Assembly: GCF_000003195.3 (NCBI RefSeq)
Contig: NC_012879.2
Span: forward strand, 23,976,017-24,040,016
Direction of reading: 5' to 3'
DNA from: Sorghum bicolor
Taxonomy: Eukaryota > Streptophyta > Magnoliopsida > Poales > Poaceae
Length of the DNA stretch: 64,000 nt
Shown here: positions 34,667 through 45,746 of the stretch, piece after piece
How the letters are laid out: the number at the start of each line of letters is the position of its first letter
Numbering within the stretch: position 1 is the first letter of the stretch
The notes under the pieces: model-generated
What the model saw: only the letters and a program-made list of their open reading frames with translations
The model's database searches: none
Told to the model about the DNA's origin: nothing
Translations under genes and position numbers: made by a program

Positions 34667-34859
34667 CGGATGCGTAGTTGAGGTTAGTTTTCATGCTACA
34701 CTCCTATCCGAGACGGAATTTCGACAGCACCTCCCCGCTGTTCTCCCGATACACGTCCTGCAAAGGAGAGTGTGTATCCGAAGAACAACGGAAAGGTAAT
34801 GTCGAAACACCATCTCGAACCGGAGCGGAGCATGAAAACTAACCTCAACTACGCATCCG
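34667..34859. repeat. Perfect 31-bp inverted repeat upstream of TNP2
   Basis: The arm at 34667-34697 (cggatgcgtagttgaggtta and on) is exactly complementary to 34829-34859, giving a stem with a loop of about 130 bp. A second, imperfect inverted pair lies at about 34887-34911 and 34922-34946 ('gaaagagatacagtcacaga' against 'tctgattgtatctctttc'). It falls in the 5' leader or promoter region of TNP2. Confidence 0.85.
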
Positions 34860-34946
34860 CGGGCTGTCCAAAATACGTGGACAGTCCGAAAGAGATACAG
34901 TCACAGATATGCAAAGGTCCACATATCTCTGATTGTATCTCTTTCG

Positions 34947-35381
34947 AACGGGAGACACCTAACTAGGTTATGCGACCAAAGACCACATACGGATAGAGGG
35001 GTTATACCTAGGGTGGCGGTGAGGTCTGGCTAGCGGGGCAGTGGAGAGTCGGTGCAGTGGAGAGTCGACGCGGTGCAGGAAGACCCGCAGTGGCGACGAA
35101 GACGATCAAGGTCGCCGAGTCCCTTCCACAGGTCCTTCTCCTACAAAAAGGGCAAAATGGTTAGTCTCAACTCAAAATTTCGGCAGCATCTCCTCTGCAC
35201 GGAGAGGTTTCAAAACCTGCAAAAAAACATGGCACGAAGGCCAACAACCACATATATACTAATCATGGCACGAAGGCCAACAACCATATATATACTAATC
35301 ATGGCACGAAGGCCCAAGCATAGAAGACCTGCAAATAATTTCGCTGAAATCCGATGTTGAAATTTTCTGAAATCCAGGAGT
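34947..35381. repeat. CACTA internal spacer with 36-bp tandem repeat
   Basis: Non-coding. A 36-bp unit beginning 'atggcacgaaggccaacaac' starts at 35229, 35265 and 35301 (third copy partial). The preceding stretch (35163-35230, 'ggcagcatctcctctgcacg...gaggtttcaaaacctgcaaa') recurs in the second CACTA at about 61811-61858, so it is a shared CACTA module. Confidence 0.75.
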
Positions 35382-35698
35382 NNNNNNNNNNNNNNNNNNN
35401 NNNNNNNNNNNNNNNNNNNNNNNNNNNNNNNNNNNNNNNNNNNNNNNNNNNNNNNNNNNNNNNNNNNNNNNNNNNNNNNNNNNNNNNNNNNNNNNNNNNN
35501 NNNNNNNNNNNNNNNNNNNNNNNNNNNNNNNNNNNNNNNNNNNNNNNNNNNNNNNNNNNNNNNNNNNNNNNNNNNNNNNNNNNNNNNNNNNNNNNNNNNN
35601 NNNNNNNNNNNNNNNNNNNNNNNNNNNNNNNNNNNNNNNNNNNNNNNNNNNNNNNNNNNNNNNNNNNNNNNNNNNNNNNNNNNNNNNNNNNNNNNNNN
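35382..35698. other. Assembly gap (317 N)
   Basis: Run of N inside the CACTA element, next to a very GC-rich stretch. Confidence 0.99.
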
Positions 35699-35960
35699 GG
35701 GAAGAGTGGGCGGGTGCAGGCCAGCGGGGGCGCGCGGGAAGGCCGGAGCCGCGCGCAGCCGTGCGGGGGCGGGCAGGCGGCGGCGCGTGGGCAGGCCGGG
35801 CGCGCGCGCGGCCGTGCGGTGGCGGGCGGCTGCGGGCGTGCGGCTGCGGGCAGGCGGCGGCGCGCGGCCAGGCCGGGCCGCTCCGCGCGGGCGCCGGCAA
35901 CCGGGCACGCGGCGGCGCGCGAGCGGGGTCAGGCCAGGGGCGCGGGGGCAGGCCCTGGAT
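35699..35960. repeat. Extremely GC-rich low-complexity stretch
   Basis: Degenerate repeats of 'gcgggcggcggcgcg' type. Long open frames on both strands are a by-product of the composition and not genes. Such DNA is hard to sequence, which probably explains the adjacent gap. Confidence 0.7.
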
Positions 35961-36427
35961 TTTATCATATGTGGAGATGTCTGGATTTTAAACATCCGAC
36001 GTCACAACTTGCTCCAAACTTTCTAATTTTTTTACCTCGGCCCCCACATGCAATAACAAGACACATCGACAAGTTTTGTGATTTTCGGACTTTGTTTTAA
36101 TTTTATATAATTTAAATACACTTTCCTCGCGAGTATAATCTCATGCTATGATAATATGATGCGCTAAAATTCATGCAACTTCCTAGATACGGTCTTGACA
36201 TACCCTAAATATTATAAATCTCATTTTTCGAATAACCGAATTATATTATTTTATGTACCTGTAGTTCAAATTTACATTACTCGTAAAAATTCAACGAAAT
36301 AAAAATAAATTAAATAAATATATTTTTTAACTTAAAATTGTGCCAAATTTTCAAATAACGAATTATTTACTCTATCAAGGCCCCACAAAAAAATTGGATC
36401 AAAAAAACAAAAAAAGACAAAAAAATT

Positions 36428-36830
36428 TGCCGGGAGCTTAATTTGGCTCGCGGCAAAGAAGTCTTTGCCGGGAGCCAGGTCAGAGACACTCGGCAAAGAT
36501 TTTTTATAATAAAAAATAAAAAAATCTTTGCCGGGTGTCTAACGGCGTGGCTCTCGGCAAAGAGTGACGACCGTTGGTCATCACCATGCTGACCACCTTT
36601 GCCGACGGCCTAGCTTTGCCGGGTGTCGGCCTTCGGCAAACAAGGTTGTTTTGCCGACGGCTAGACTTTGCCGGGAGCTTGGCCCCCGGCAAAGGCTTCT
36701 TTGCCGGGAGTATTTCTTTGCCGGGAGTCTCTGACCCTAGCCTTCGGCAAAGAAATCCTTTGCCGGGTGTCCGATAAAAAACTCCCGGCAAAACATTTTC
36801 CTCCCGGCAAATCGCCTGTTTACTGTAGTG
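36428..36830. repeat. CACTA right subterminal repeats and terminus
   Basis: A dozen or more TTTGCCGGGAG/CTCCCGGCAAA copies in both orientations, ending TACTGTAGTG at 36830 and followed by the target duplication ATT. It matches the left end in motif and arrangement. Confidence 0.92.
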
Positions 36831-36833
36831 ATT

Positions 36834-37311
36834 GGGGAACACTCCCATCGCCTCATCACATCGCGGGGTCTAAAATGGGGAGAGTCTCTCGGGCACTAAC
36901 GGCAGTTGTATTGTCCATGGTCGTGATTGTGGTCGTGGTTTGGTCATTGATATGTTCTGAATCTGCTTGACGCCGCATTGGACAAAAAATAAACGGGATG
37001 GTACCTCTTGGCCCGACTGTTGTTAAAACATAACTAATCTAAGCTATAACAAAATAATTTTGTTTAATCTACAAATAAACAGACAAACAAACCCTAGTAT
37101 TCTCAACATAAGCGTAGGTTAAAAGAAAGATAACCATACTAATTAATATTAATCTCAACAGGCTAGGGTGGCAGAAACGCTGGCGAGCAGGATTTGTAGA
37201 CGCCTAGATGGTGCTGATTGCCACGTTAAAGACCGTGGTAGAGACAAGTCATCGAAAGAAGATGGATGTTCCCTAGAAAAAAAAAGGCACTGGGCCAATA
37301 TATAAAGGACC
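36834..37311. other. Intergenic, nothing recognised
   Basis: AT-rich flank to the right of the CACTA element. No gene or complete repeat was identified. Confidence 0.5.
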
Positions 37312-37314
37312 TAA

Positions 37315-37586
37315 GAGCATCTCCAAGAGATGAGTAAAATTATATTCTAAACTATAAGATTTAGCTATTGTATAAAATAAAAAACTTAATCAAAACATAG
37401 AGTTTCACAATAGTCTTTGTATAGCTAGTGAGGACGACATGCTATATATAACAAGCGAAAATTTAAGACTACCAAACTTGATATTTTAGCAAACCAGATA
37501 GTCCATTTGTTGGACTTTAATTTTTGCTTTAAAACTATAAAAAAATAACCTAGATAACATAGATAGCGTATCTGTTGAAGTTGCTC
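37315..37586. mobile_element. Tourist-like MITE (TAA duplication)
   Basis: Ends GAGCATCTCCAAGAGA and GTTGAAGTTGCTC are imperfect inverted repeats, flanked on both sides by TAA (37312-37314, 37587-37589), as for PIF/Harbinger-derived MITEs. AT-rich, non-coding, 272 bp. Confidence 0.65.
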
Positions 37587-37767
37587 TAAAGGACAAAGCA
37601 AATTTTCCATTGTAATATATTTGCTACAACAATCATGCCGCCTTTTCCGTATCTGATTCTTCTCCGTCCAATGGTTCTTGGCTTGCCGAGTCATCAGATC
37701 AAACAAGTTATTTCTTTTTTCCTAGATATAGACACACTAAGACACCATCCATCTAATCTAATAATAT

Positions 37768-37985
37768 ATACTCCCTATCCCTGAATAAATAGATTCTCAA
37801 AGTTGTCTTAAATCAATCTTTTAAACTTTGACTATTTTTTTTAAAAAAAAAATTGTTAAAACTTGTGATAAAATTAGTATTATTAAATATGTTATAAAAT
37901 ATATATTTTATAAGGTGCTTTATGTTATGACATAGATATTGTTAGACGTTAAAGGTGAGCAACAAATTCATTTTTAATTTTCTCT
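37768..37985. repeat. Stowaway-like MITE remnant
   Basis: 'tactccctatccctgaataa' resembles the CTCCCTCCGTCCC end of Stowaway MITEs. A matching right end was not found, so it is probably truncated. The pyrimidine-rich piece beyond it belongs to the promoter region of the next gene. Confidence 0.4.
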
Positions 37986-38263
37986 CTCTTTAATTAAATT
38001 TTCTTTCTCCCCTATCTCTATCCTCTCCTCTACATCCATCAGACCACCACAATACCAAGCATTAGTATATGTACTACTAAATTGAAAGGAGAAAAAAGCG
38101 AGTGACACTTTTGCTGCCTCACTGCTCCCACCCATGCTTATTGCTCACCTCATGGGCACGGCATCCGCCACCCTCCTCCTTCCCCAGCTCAAAGTGCAGC
38201 ACACATTCACCACCCACCAACTCTCTTCTGTACGTTACGCCACGCTCCTACGCCCAAGCAACA

Positions 38264-38638
38264 ATGGCGGCCATCATGCCAGCGACACCGACCACGTCGA
38301 TAACGGCGACGACCACGACGGTGCCGCTGCCCAACTACCAGGTGTCCGGCGCGGGCGCCGTAGCTGCAGCGGCGCCGCGGCACGGCGCCTCATCGGGGTC
38401 AGGGTCCGTCGGCGCCTTCTTCGGGGTGCTGGCCGCGGTGCTCGTACTCACCGTGCTCTCCTGTTTCTTCGGCCGGGTGTGCGCCGCGCAGGCCCAGGGG
38501 CCAGACGAGTCCTACGACTGCACCAGGCTGGCGCGCTGGCGGAGGAGCGCGCACCGGGGCCGCCCGGTTGTGCCAGCCGCGGAGACAAAGCAGCCGGCTG
38601 CGCCACCGCCACTGCCGCTGCCGCTACCGGAGCCGTGA
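38264..38638 (+). CDS. Small single-pass membrane protein, unknown function
   Basis: The 124-residue frame starts at ATG 38264 in an excellent plant start context (CAACAATGGCGGCC). An upstream in-frame ATG at 38102 is possible but less likely, because the added part is of low quality. Residues 1-45 are S/T/P/A-rich. One hydrophobic helix (AFFGVLAAVLVLTVLSCFFG) lies at about residues 50-70, followed by GRVCAAQAQGPDESYDCTRL, a basic stretch WRRSAHRGR and a proline-rich tail. This 'helix, FGRVC, DCTRLARW' pattern resembles small uncharacterised angiosperm membrane proteins. I know no function. It is GC-rich, intronless and convergent with the flippase gene. Confidence 0.72.
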   Translation: MAAIMPATPTTSITATTTTVPLPNYQVSGAGAVAAAAPRHGASSGSGSVGAFFGVLAAVLVLTVLSCFFGRVCAAQAQGPDESYDCTRLARWRRSAHRGRPVVPAAETKQPAAPPPLPLPLPEP

Positions 38639-38865
38639 CACGTGACGGGGCGCTCAGCAGCTCAAGTTCTTTGATCCTTTGCCTCCTTTGCTGCTCCTAA
38701 TTGCAGGTTAGTATATTAGTAATAACAGAACGGAAATAAAACAAATATTGTAAATCCATGTAATGTTGAACCTTGAGTTTTCTTCATGACACTGTTTCAA
38801 TCTTATATACCTCTTGGTTCACTTATTCATTTTTCATATAGTAAGTAAGACGTGTATTTATCTTA

Positions 38866-39098
38866 GGCCTTGTTAAGTTCACCTCAAAACCAAAAACTTT
38901 TCAAGATTCTCCGTCACATCGAATCTTGTGGCATATGTATGGAGCATTACATATAGATGAAAACAAAAACTAATTGCACAGTTTGTCTCTAAATCGCGAG
39001 ACGAATCTTTTAAGCCTAGTTATTCAATAATTAGACAATGTTTGTCAAATAAAACCGAAAGTGTTACATTGTCAAAATCTTAGATCTAAACAATGCCT
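38866..39098. mobile_element. MITE of the GGCCTTGTTTAGTTC family
   Basis: Left end 'ggccttgttaagttcacctc', right end 'agatctaaacaatgcc', with the family interior ('actaattgcacagtttg', 'gacgaatctttt...gcctagtta'). Its ends are more diverged than those of the copies at 47099 and 47349. Confidence 0.7.
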
Positions 39099-39798
39099 TA
39101 GTTGCAGACAAATTTGTTTTTGCCATGCTGGCAGCTGGCCCACAATTAACACTTGAATCAAATCAGGAAGTGTTGCTTTCACGTAAATGTGTTTGTCCTC
39201 CAAAATGCACATTTTTCTTCCACTTCTTAATCAGTAGTACAAACAAAAGAATAATTGTTTTCTTGGAAAATTGGACAAGTATACGAATGATTATAGCGAG
39301 GGCACAAATGCACTTCCTTTGTGGCCTCCCCATATTTGGCAAGTCATGCAAATAAATATTTGAGGCCAATTTTAGATTATATAAATCACCCATTTATGAT
39401 TCTTTCCAAATAATAAAGCACGAAAACCACTCAATCAGAAGCCTTACCATTATTGTTTAAAATACACTTGAGAGACGGCAGGCAAGGGGGGGTAAAAAGG
39501 AATAAAACACTACCAATCTGGTTACAAGCATCTACATGTGTAAGAGAAGCAGGAAAAGAAAAACCACAAAGCCTTGGACTACTAAAATTGAACTTTACAG
39601 CAGGTATTCACTTTGCCTCCTTGTGACCTATCTAAGCAATCTGTGGTCTTGCTCTATCATCTGAACTGGAACAACTCCCATGACAGGCATCATAGAAGCA
39701 GCAATCCAGGAACATCCCAAGTTCCAATCAGTTCAGCCGTCGTCTTGCCGGAGACAATATCCTATAAGCTGTACAAAACACAAAATCTACTGACAATG
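39099..39798. other. Intergenic / 3' region between convergent genes
   Basis: No gene recognised. The right part should contain the 3' UTR of the flippase gene (minus strand). Confidence 0.5.
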
Positions 39799-42700
39799 CT
39801 ACTCCTGAACTTCTAGCTCTGTCTCCTTTGTTATTTGCATAGCCTTGCCATCACGGCGAGCAGAGATACCAACCATCCTCTGCTGCGACGACGTCCGGTG
39901 TCGTGATGACAACTGCCTTGCCACTTCTGGATCTTCAGCCTTCCCCAAGTACCGTTTCCACTGAATCTTGTTGTGGAACATTGGGAAAAAACGGATCTGG
40001 ATCGCGGCATAGCTGAAGTAGGGGACAAGTGTTGCCATCACAACAAAAAGTGTCACCAACCAAAATGAGAGGGCTGGGGCCAGCTGTTCGATGAAGACCA
40101 TGTAGGCTGTAGTTGAGAACCTCGGGTTTATGGCACCATAAACCAAGAGGAAGAGGTACCATACTGCAATGCTGCCCCATATGAATATGTGCTGGATTAT
40201 GGTGAAGTAGTTCACAGAGAGAGCCATTTGACAGTTGACAACCCATACAACACAAGTGTACATGACGACACCTAGAGCATCCAAGCCCGCAACTTGACCA
40301 TCCTGACGGAACGCCTGGTCCTCAAAGGAAGTGATGCAGAAGAAAAAGATTAACACAGCATTCATAACACCATTAAGCATCCAGCCAAGTATCCGACGCC
40401 AACTGAATAATATATTCTGCACTCCTTCTTGGTATAGCTGTGGATACTGCAAAGGAACAGAGAACAGAAAGGCAAGTTAAAAGATAGGTAACACAAATGC
40501 ATAAGGAGTGCGCCCCAACTCAAGTGCTTTGTGCATTCAAATAACTTGAAAGATAGTGTTTCCTTGATTCATTCAATATGGCAGTGAAACTGGGACTTCA
40601 AAAACCCCCAAAAATGGTACTTATAAAGGAATTTTTCACAGGTTAAAAACCCTTATATTAACAGAAAGATAGTTCTTAAATAAACTGAGAACATATATAC
40701 CATAAAAAAAATCAACAGATCAAAAGTGAAAGAAACCTTATATCCAGAGGAAAAAAAAAGACAAAATTATGTAGCTTCTCTACCCCAAGGGTAGAAAGCA
40801 CACTTTCTTCAGAAATATATGGTAGAAGTATATTTGACAGGGCAGTAGGTAACATATCTAAATTTGTCTACTCCAATCATTTTAATTACCAAAACTGTTT
40901 AAATATTGACGTACCTGTATGCACAGCCTGGCAGACACATCCTGGTCAAATACCCCCAAAGCAATGACAGGAAGGGAGGTGAAGAAAACATTATAGAGTG
41001 ACAAGAACCAATCATTATAAGCTGGCTTCCCGGAGAAAGATGCAAATGCTTCATACAGAAAGATAGTGACACCAAAAGTAACATTCTTGTAGAAGAAATA
41101 GCATATCTGCACATCAACCCACAAAATTATTTTATCAAGACTTGAATTACGAAGCCTGAATAGTAGATCAAAATAAATGTTTGGGGCCAAGAGATGAGAA
41201 GCATGTAGTCTAAGTCCAAAGCCAAAAATGAGTTGGCGTGGTTTGTTTTTACACTTATTGTGTGTGGAGAGTTGTCAAGGGCCTCGTTTCAACCCTGGTT
41301 GGGAGTGAGAGTAGGTGGGCCTGACCGCCTGACCATGGCCATTTTGTGTCTGCTATGTACTTTGAAACTTGCTTTGCTGGTGGTGTTTTGGGACATGTTC
41401 CAGAGCCCAGGATCGCTCTGATTTTTGGAATGTTTGGTGGTGCAAACATTATACTTGTGGTATTTTTTTTTTCTTTTGGTAATGAAATTTCTGGTTCATC
41501 CTGTGGAAAAAAAGATTAAAATCAATGTAAATGGCAACTATACCATCACTGAAATACGCCGGTAACACCAATGTCCATGCACCAGAAGTAGCCGTTCCAA
41601 GAAGCGGAATTGCGCAACAGCAACATCACTAGCCATGACAGCCTAGATCATAAGAAACAAATAATAAGAAAAGAAATCATGGGCACATTTAGCAAAAGTT
41701 ATACAGCATCGAATTAGTAACCTGCATTCCTTCAGCACCACTGATGCCAACCCCTATGTCAGCTTCTTGAAGCATGCCAACATCATTTGCCCCATCACCT
41801 ATTGCTAAAGTCACTTTATGTGTTACTTCTTTAACAAGTCTTGTAACCTGGAATTGTTGCAAATGTTTTTGCATGTATGCTCTAGAAGATATACACTTTG
41901 AAAGTACATAGAAAAGAGACCGGAACTTAAAAATAGAAAGAAATCTGACCAGTGCCTTCTGTTTTGGTGAAGATCGGCAACATATTACTGATGCACACTT
42001 GATAGCAAGATCCAAGAACTTCAACTTGACATCATCTTCCAAAGCATAAGTTAGTGATTTACCATCAATGATTAGTGCGAATGATGCAGTGCTGATTTGA
42101 GTTGAAGGTGGAATTTGTTTGATTCCATCCTCTATCTGACCCATAACCTTTTGCTTTGATGCCTGGAGAGCCAACAAAAAGGGTGTAATTAAGATGATGT
42201 TGATTGATTTTGTTCTCAATTAATAATTTTGAATGTATGCCTTGTTACTCTTTTCAAGCATTAGAGCTATGTGTAAATATAGGGCATTTCAACATTGACA
42301 TTGTTATATGTAAAATGACTGCAACATGCCTAATGCTTCAAAAAGGCAGGTAACGAAATCAATTATTCACCTTAGAAATTTTTTGTTTGTCACCATCTTT
42401 CTCTAACGCGATGATGTCAGGTTGTTCCAGTGTGACAATTATCTGTGTCATGCCTTGTCTAAGCAGGCTACATGCAAACCTGCAGATGGAGAAGCTCATC
42501 AATCAGAAAAGGAAATAGTCCAGTTGAAATAAAAAGTTCCTATTTCGATGCAGGCATATAATGCTTACCCAATATTGATAGCCGTCTCCATCTTGTCACC
42601 TGTCAGGACCCATATCTTAATTCCAGCTTGTGCAAGCTTGTCTATGCATTCAGGCACCTGAATATGTACGTGCATATGAGTACATGAACAGGCAAGGTCC

Positions 42701-45700
42701 CTAGAAAGCATACAAAATAAGATGCGGAACAGGAAGGCTTATCTACAAAAAGGCATACCCCTTGCTGGAGCTTATCTTCAACTGCAGTAGCACCAAGAAG
42801 AATCAAGTCCCGTTCAATGCTATCAGCAGCCTGCTCAATTTTTTCATCTCTATCAGCACTTAAAGATGCTTTGGCAGCGTTCAATTTTTCATTGAATTCC
42901 TTGTACTCTCTCTCATCTAAGACACGATATGCTAGAACCAAGGTTCTTAGACCAGAGTCAGAATACTCATTTATGTGTCTTCTTGTTTCATCTTCAAATT
43001 TTCTTCCATTTGGTGAAAGCCTTCTGAACATCACACTGTTCACAGAGACTACGATTAAGAAGATGATCTGTGACTAAACATTGAAATCTAGTATAAATAG
43101 AGCACTAACCTGTCTGCGCCCTTGCTGAGAAGTAATATCCTTCCCTCTGGTTCCTTGACAATCACAGACATCCGTTTCCTTGAACTACTGAACTCCAATA
43201 TATTTAGGAGTTCATACTTTCTGCAACAGGATGTAAAAGAATCAGGATTAGTACTAAGGAAGTAAGGATAATCCATAGAGGAAAGAGCACAGAAATTTGA
43301 CTTACCGTTTCTCAACAACATTTTGACTTGGATCCCGTTCACGAACAATTATAGTTGCCAGCGACCTCTTGTAAAACTCAAACCCTAGTTCTCTTGCTGC
43401 AATAACAAATGCAGCTTCATCAGGGGACTCAGCTTCATATGAAACCTTCTCATTTTCGTCTATTTCAGCAATGCAAGTGTGGCAGATGGCTAGGAGCCGG
43501 AAAAAATCTCTTATCATATCTGTGTTAGGCTCATGAATCCAATTCCCATCCATTATTCGTGGATCCTTGAAATTGAACCCTTTAACATGGGGACTGTTGT
43601 TGAAATTTTTGTCTTTGTGGTCCCCTTTTTCAATGTCATCATCTAACCTGGCACCTTTCCTCATAGCCATAGCTCTCTCAACTTCAGTGACACCCTGACC
43701 ATAGGCAGTGCCAGCAATTGAACACTTGATGAACTCCATCATGTTGCACGTCAATGTTCCAGTCTTATCGGATAGTATTGTATCAACCATCCCTAGTTCT
43801 TCATTCAGATTCGAAGTACGAGCATGAGTTGGCTTATCTGATTCTTCATGATACATTTCAATATCCTGGTTGATGAATACAGCTTGCAAGATCTTGACCA
43901 TCTCAATGGATATATACAAAGAAATGGGGATGAAGTAGCTGTACAGCATCAAGGCCGTCAACAAATGAAAGAAAGATGCCAGAGCTGCTCTCTTTGGATC
44001 ATAGAATACAGTAGTAGCATCTGGCCGAAGATACCACCGTTTGAGCTCACCATCTCTTAGGTCCTCTTTGGTCCAGATCCCAAAGAAGACAGAACCAAGT
44101 AATGCAATCATGAGTAGAGAAGACATCAGAAGGTAAATAATTTTATCCATTTTCTTCTCAACCTTACTTCTTTTAGATGGTGGTTCGGTTGCATTTTGCA
44201 TCACTTTTGTATCATGACCTGTGAAGATGACAGCCCCATATATGTAGTCTGTGTTCCGTAGTTTTGAGTCCCGAAGAAGAAGCTGTAGGGGTGACAGGGG
44301 ATACTGCTGGCCTCTCCATTCCATTGAACCGACAAAGGAGTAGAGGTTCGCATTTGGGTCTTCACATTTAATTGTTTGTCTGATTTCCCTGAACTTTATG
44401 TCCTCCTGTAAATCCAATGTCACCTCGAGAGCTTGTTTAATTTTCAAATTTGTTTCACCATCGAGGTTCATGGTCTCTACATAACAGATTCCATCTGGAT
44501 AGTTAGATGAAAGTAGAATCATATCAGCGGGAAAGAAATTATCCTTCTCCACCTTTATTACATCTCCAACTTTGATATTCTTCCATTTTGTCTCTTCAAA
44601 ATGACCATTTCCCCTATGCACTTTGACTATCCGATTATTGAGCTCGTGATCCTGGGTGATGTAGTTGCATAGATCTATTTAATATACCAATGGCATGGAA
44701 AGTTTACATAAATATTCAAATTAACTAAACTACAGTAACACAGTCAATGGCATCCAATACCAGTAAAATAACATCAGATAAACTATTTGATCTTGTAACA
44801 AAGTTAATTATGCCACACCTTGATTCACAGTCACAGATAAGCTCAGCATTTATATATAGAGAATAAAGGTGACTTCTTGCAATATTAAGTGCTACAGTTA
44901 AGACTAAAAACTATTGCTACATCATGACGCACAGCGACACAAGTAGAATGGACAACTGTGAGTATAATCAATAATGAATCACATGGTCAAAGCACAAGCA
45001 TGAAAAATGATCAAATTAAGAATTTAAGTTTCAGACACCAAAATACATGGTAATATAGCTCAGTGAATTGTTCATAATAAGTACTCATTGTTTGTAAAAG
45101 TCATGAATGTATATTATTTCCCCAAAACCCAGATATGTATAGAGAATGAACCCGACAATCCCAGCACCAAGAAACAGGAAGCAAAATCTGTACCAATTTA
45201 TTATACAGTATATGAAATAAACATTAAAATAAGTAAAGCAATATGAGCTAGTGTTTATTCAAAACACAAGGGTCATGTCATGACTTGTGAACAAAATTCA
45301 GTAAATAATATTACAGCTAGGATGTAAACAAAAGACCACAAGAATGATACCTGTTGTTTCCTCCGCCAGTCCTCAACCCCTTCTTTTGCCATGGTGGCTA
45401 CAATCACGACACAGAGCGGTGCAAGTGCGCTCACTGCAGTGTAAGGTGCGAGTGGAGTCAAGGCAAGGATACCAGAGACAAGGAAGTAGAAATTGGCCAC
45501 CCTCCTGAACTGCTCGAAGAGGGACTTGGGCAGGAAGGTGGCCAGAGTGTACTTTGTCGTCGACACTTCATTCGTCGGGTAACTGAATCCCTCCTCTTGA
45601 AGCCTATCAGGCTCGTTGACGTACACGACTCGGGAGAACCCGACTGTCCCAATCCGTGAGTGATCATCACTAGAGCTCCTGTGACAACGCATGAAAGTCA

Positions 45701-45746
45701 ACAATGTGCTGAGCTTGAGCTTCTCCAGCCTCTTGCTCGGCGCCAT
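39799..45746 (-). CDS. P4-type ATPase, phospholipid flippase (ALA9-12-like)
   Basis: Eleven exons, all with GT/AG borders and consistent phase: 45746-45351, 44651-43306, 43220-43110, 43035-42759, 42657-42569, 42479-42371, 42162-41950, 41847-41722, 41642-41544, 41106-40915, 40446-39799. This gives 1201 residues, the usual P4-ATPase length. The start is [10 protein letters not shown]; the triplet further upstream that keeps the frame open is GTG, not ATG. Landmarks are first membrane helices at residues 83-120, DGET at 196-199, PISL at 374-377, DKTGT at 427-431 (phosphorylated D427), KGAD at 614-617, and GDGANDVGM from 864, then six C-terminal helices. It would move phospholipids from the outer to the inner membrane leaflet using ATP, normally with an ALIS/CDC50 partner. 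The [11 protein letters not shown] motif and overall wording are closest to Arabidopsis ALA9-ALA12. It appears intact. Confidence 0.95.
41190..41543. other. Odd insert in flippase intron 9
   Basis: The middle of this intron (about 41233-41490) is GC-richer than the others and ends '...gtggtatttttttttttctt...taatgaaattt', which resembles the 3' end of a plant LINE or a retroposed piece on the plus strand. No coding sequence was recognised. It may be a small non-LTR insertion. Confidence 0.3.

Larger units (their letters stand above)
1273..36830 (-). mobile_element. CACTA (En/Spm) DNA transposon, host of two nested retrotransposons
   Basis: The left end at 1273 reads CACTACAGGATTCGG and the right end at 36830 is the inverted CACTACAGTAAACAG. 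Both are flanked by the 3-bp direct duplication ATT (1270-1272 and 36831-36833), as expected for CACTA insertion. TTTGCCGGGAG-type subterminal repeats occupy about 1290-1860 and 36428-36820. Both genes are on the minus strand: a Transposase_24-type gene (2430-4598) and TNP2 (34570 down to 4708, in pieces). Removing the two LTR retrotransposons leaves about 9.3 kb, a normal size for an autonomous CACTA. TNP2 has stops and a frameshift besides the insertions, so this copy cannot make its own transposase. Confidence 0.93.

Noticed and set aside
35699..36100. A 248-codon GC-rich frame
   Set aside because: Low-complexity Gly/Arg/Ala text from GC-rich repeats, with open frames on both strands.
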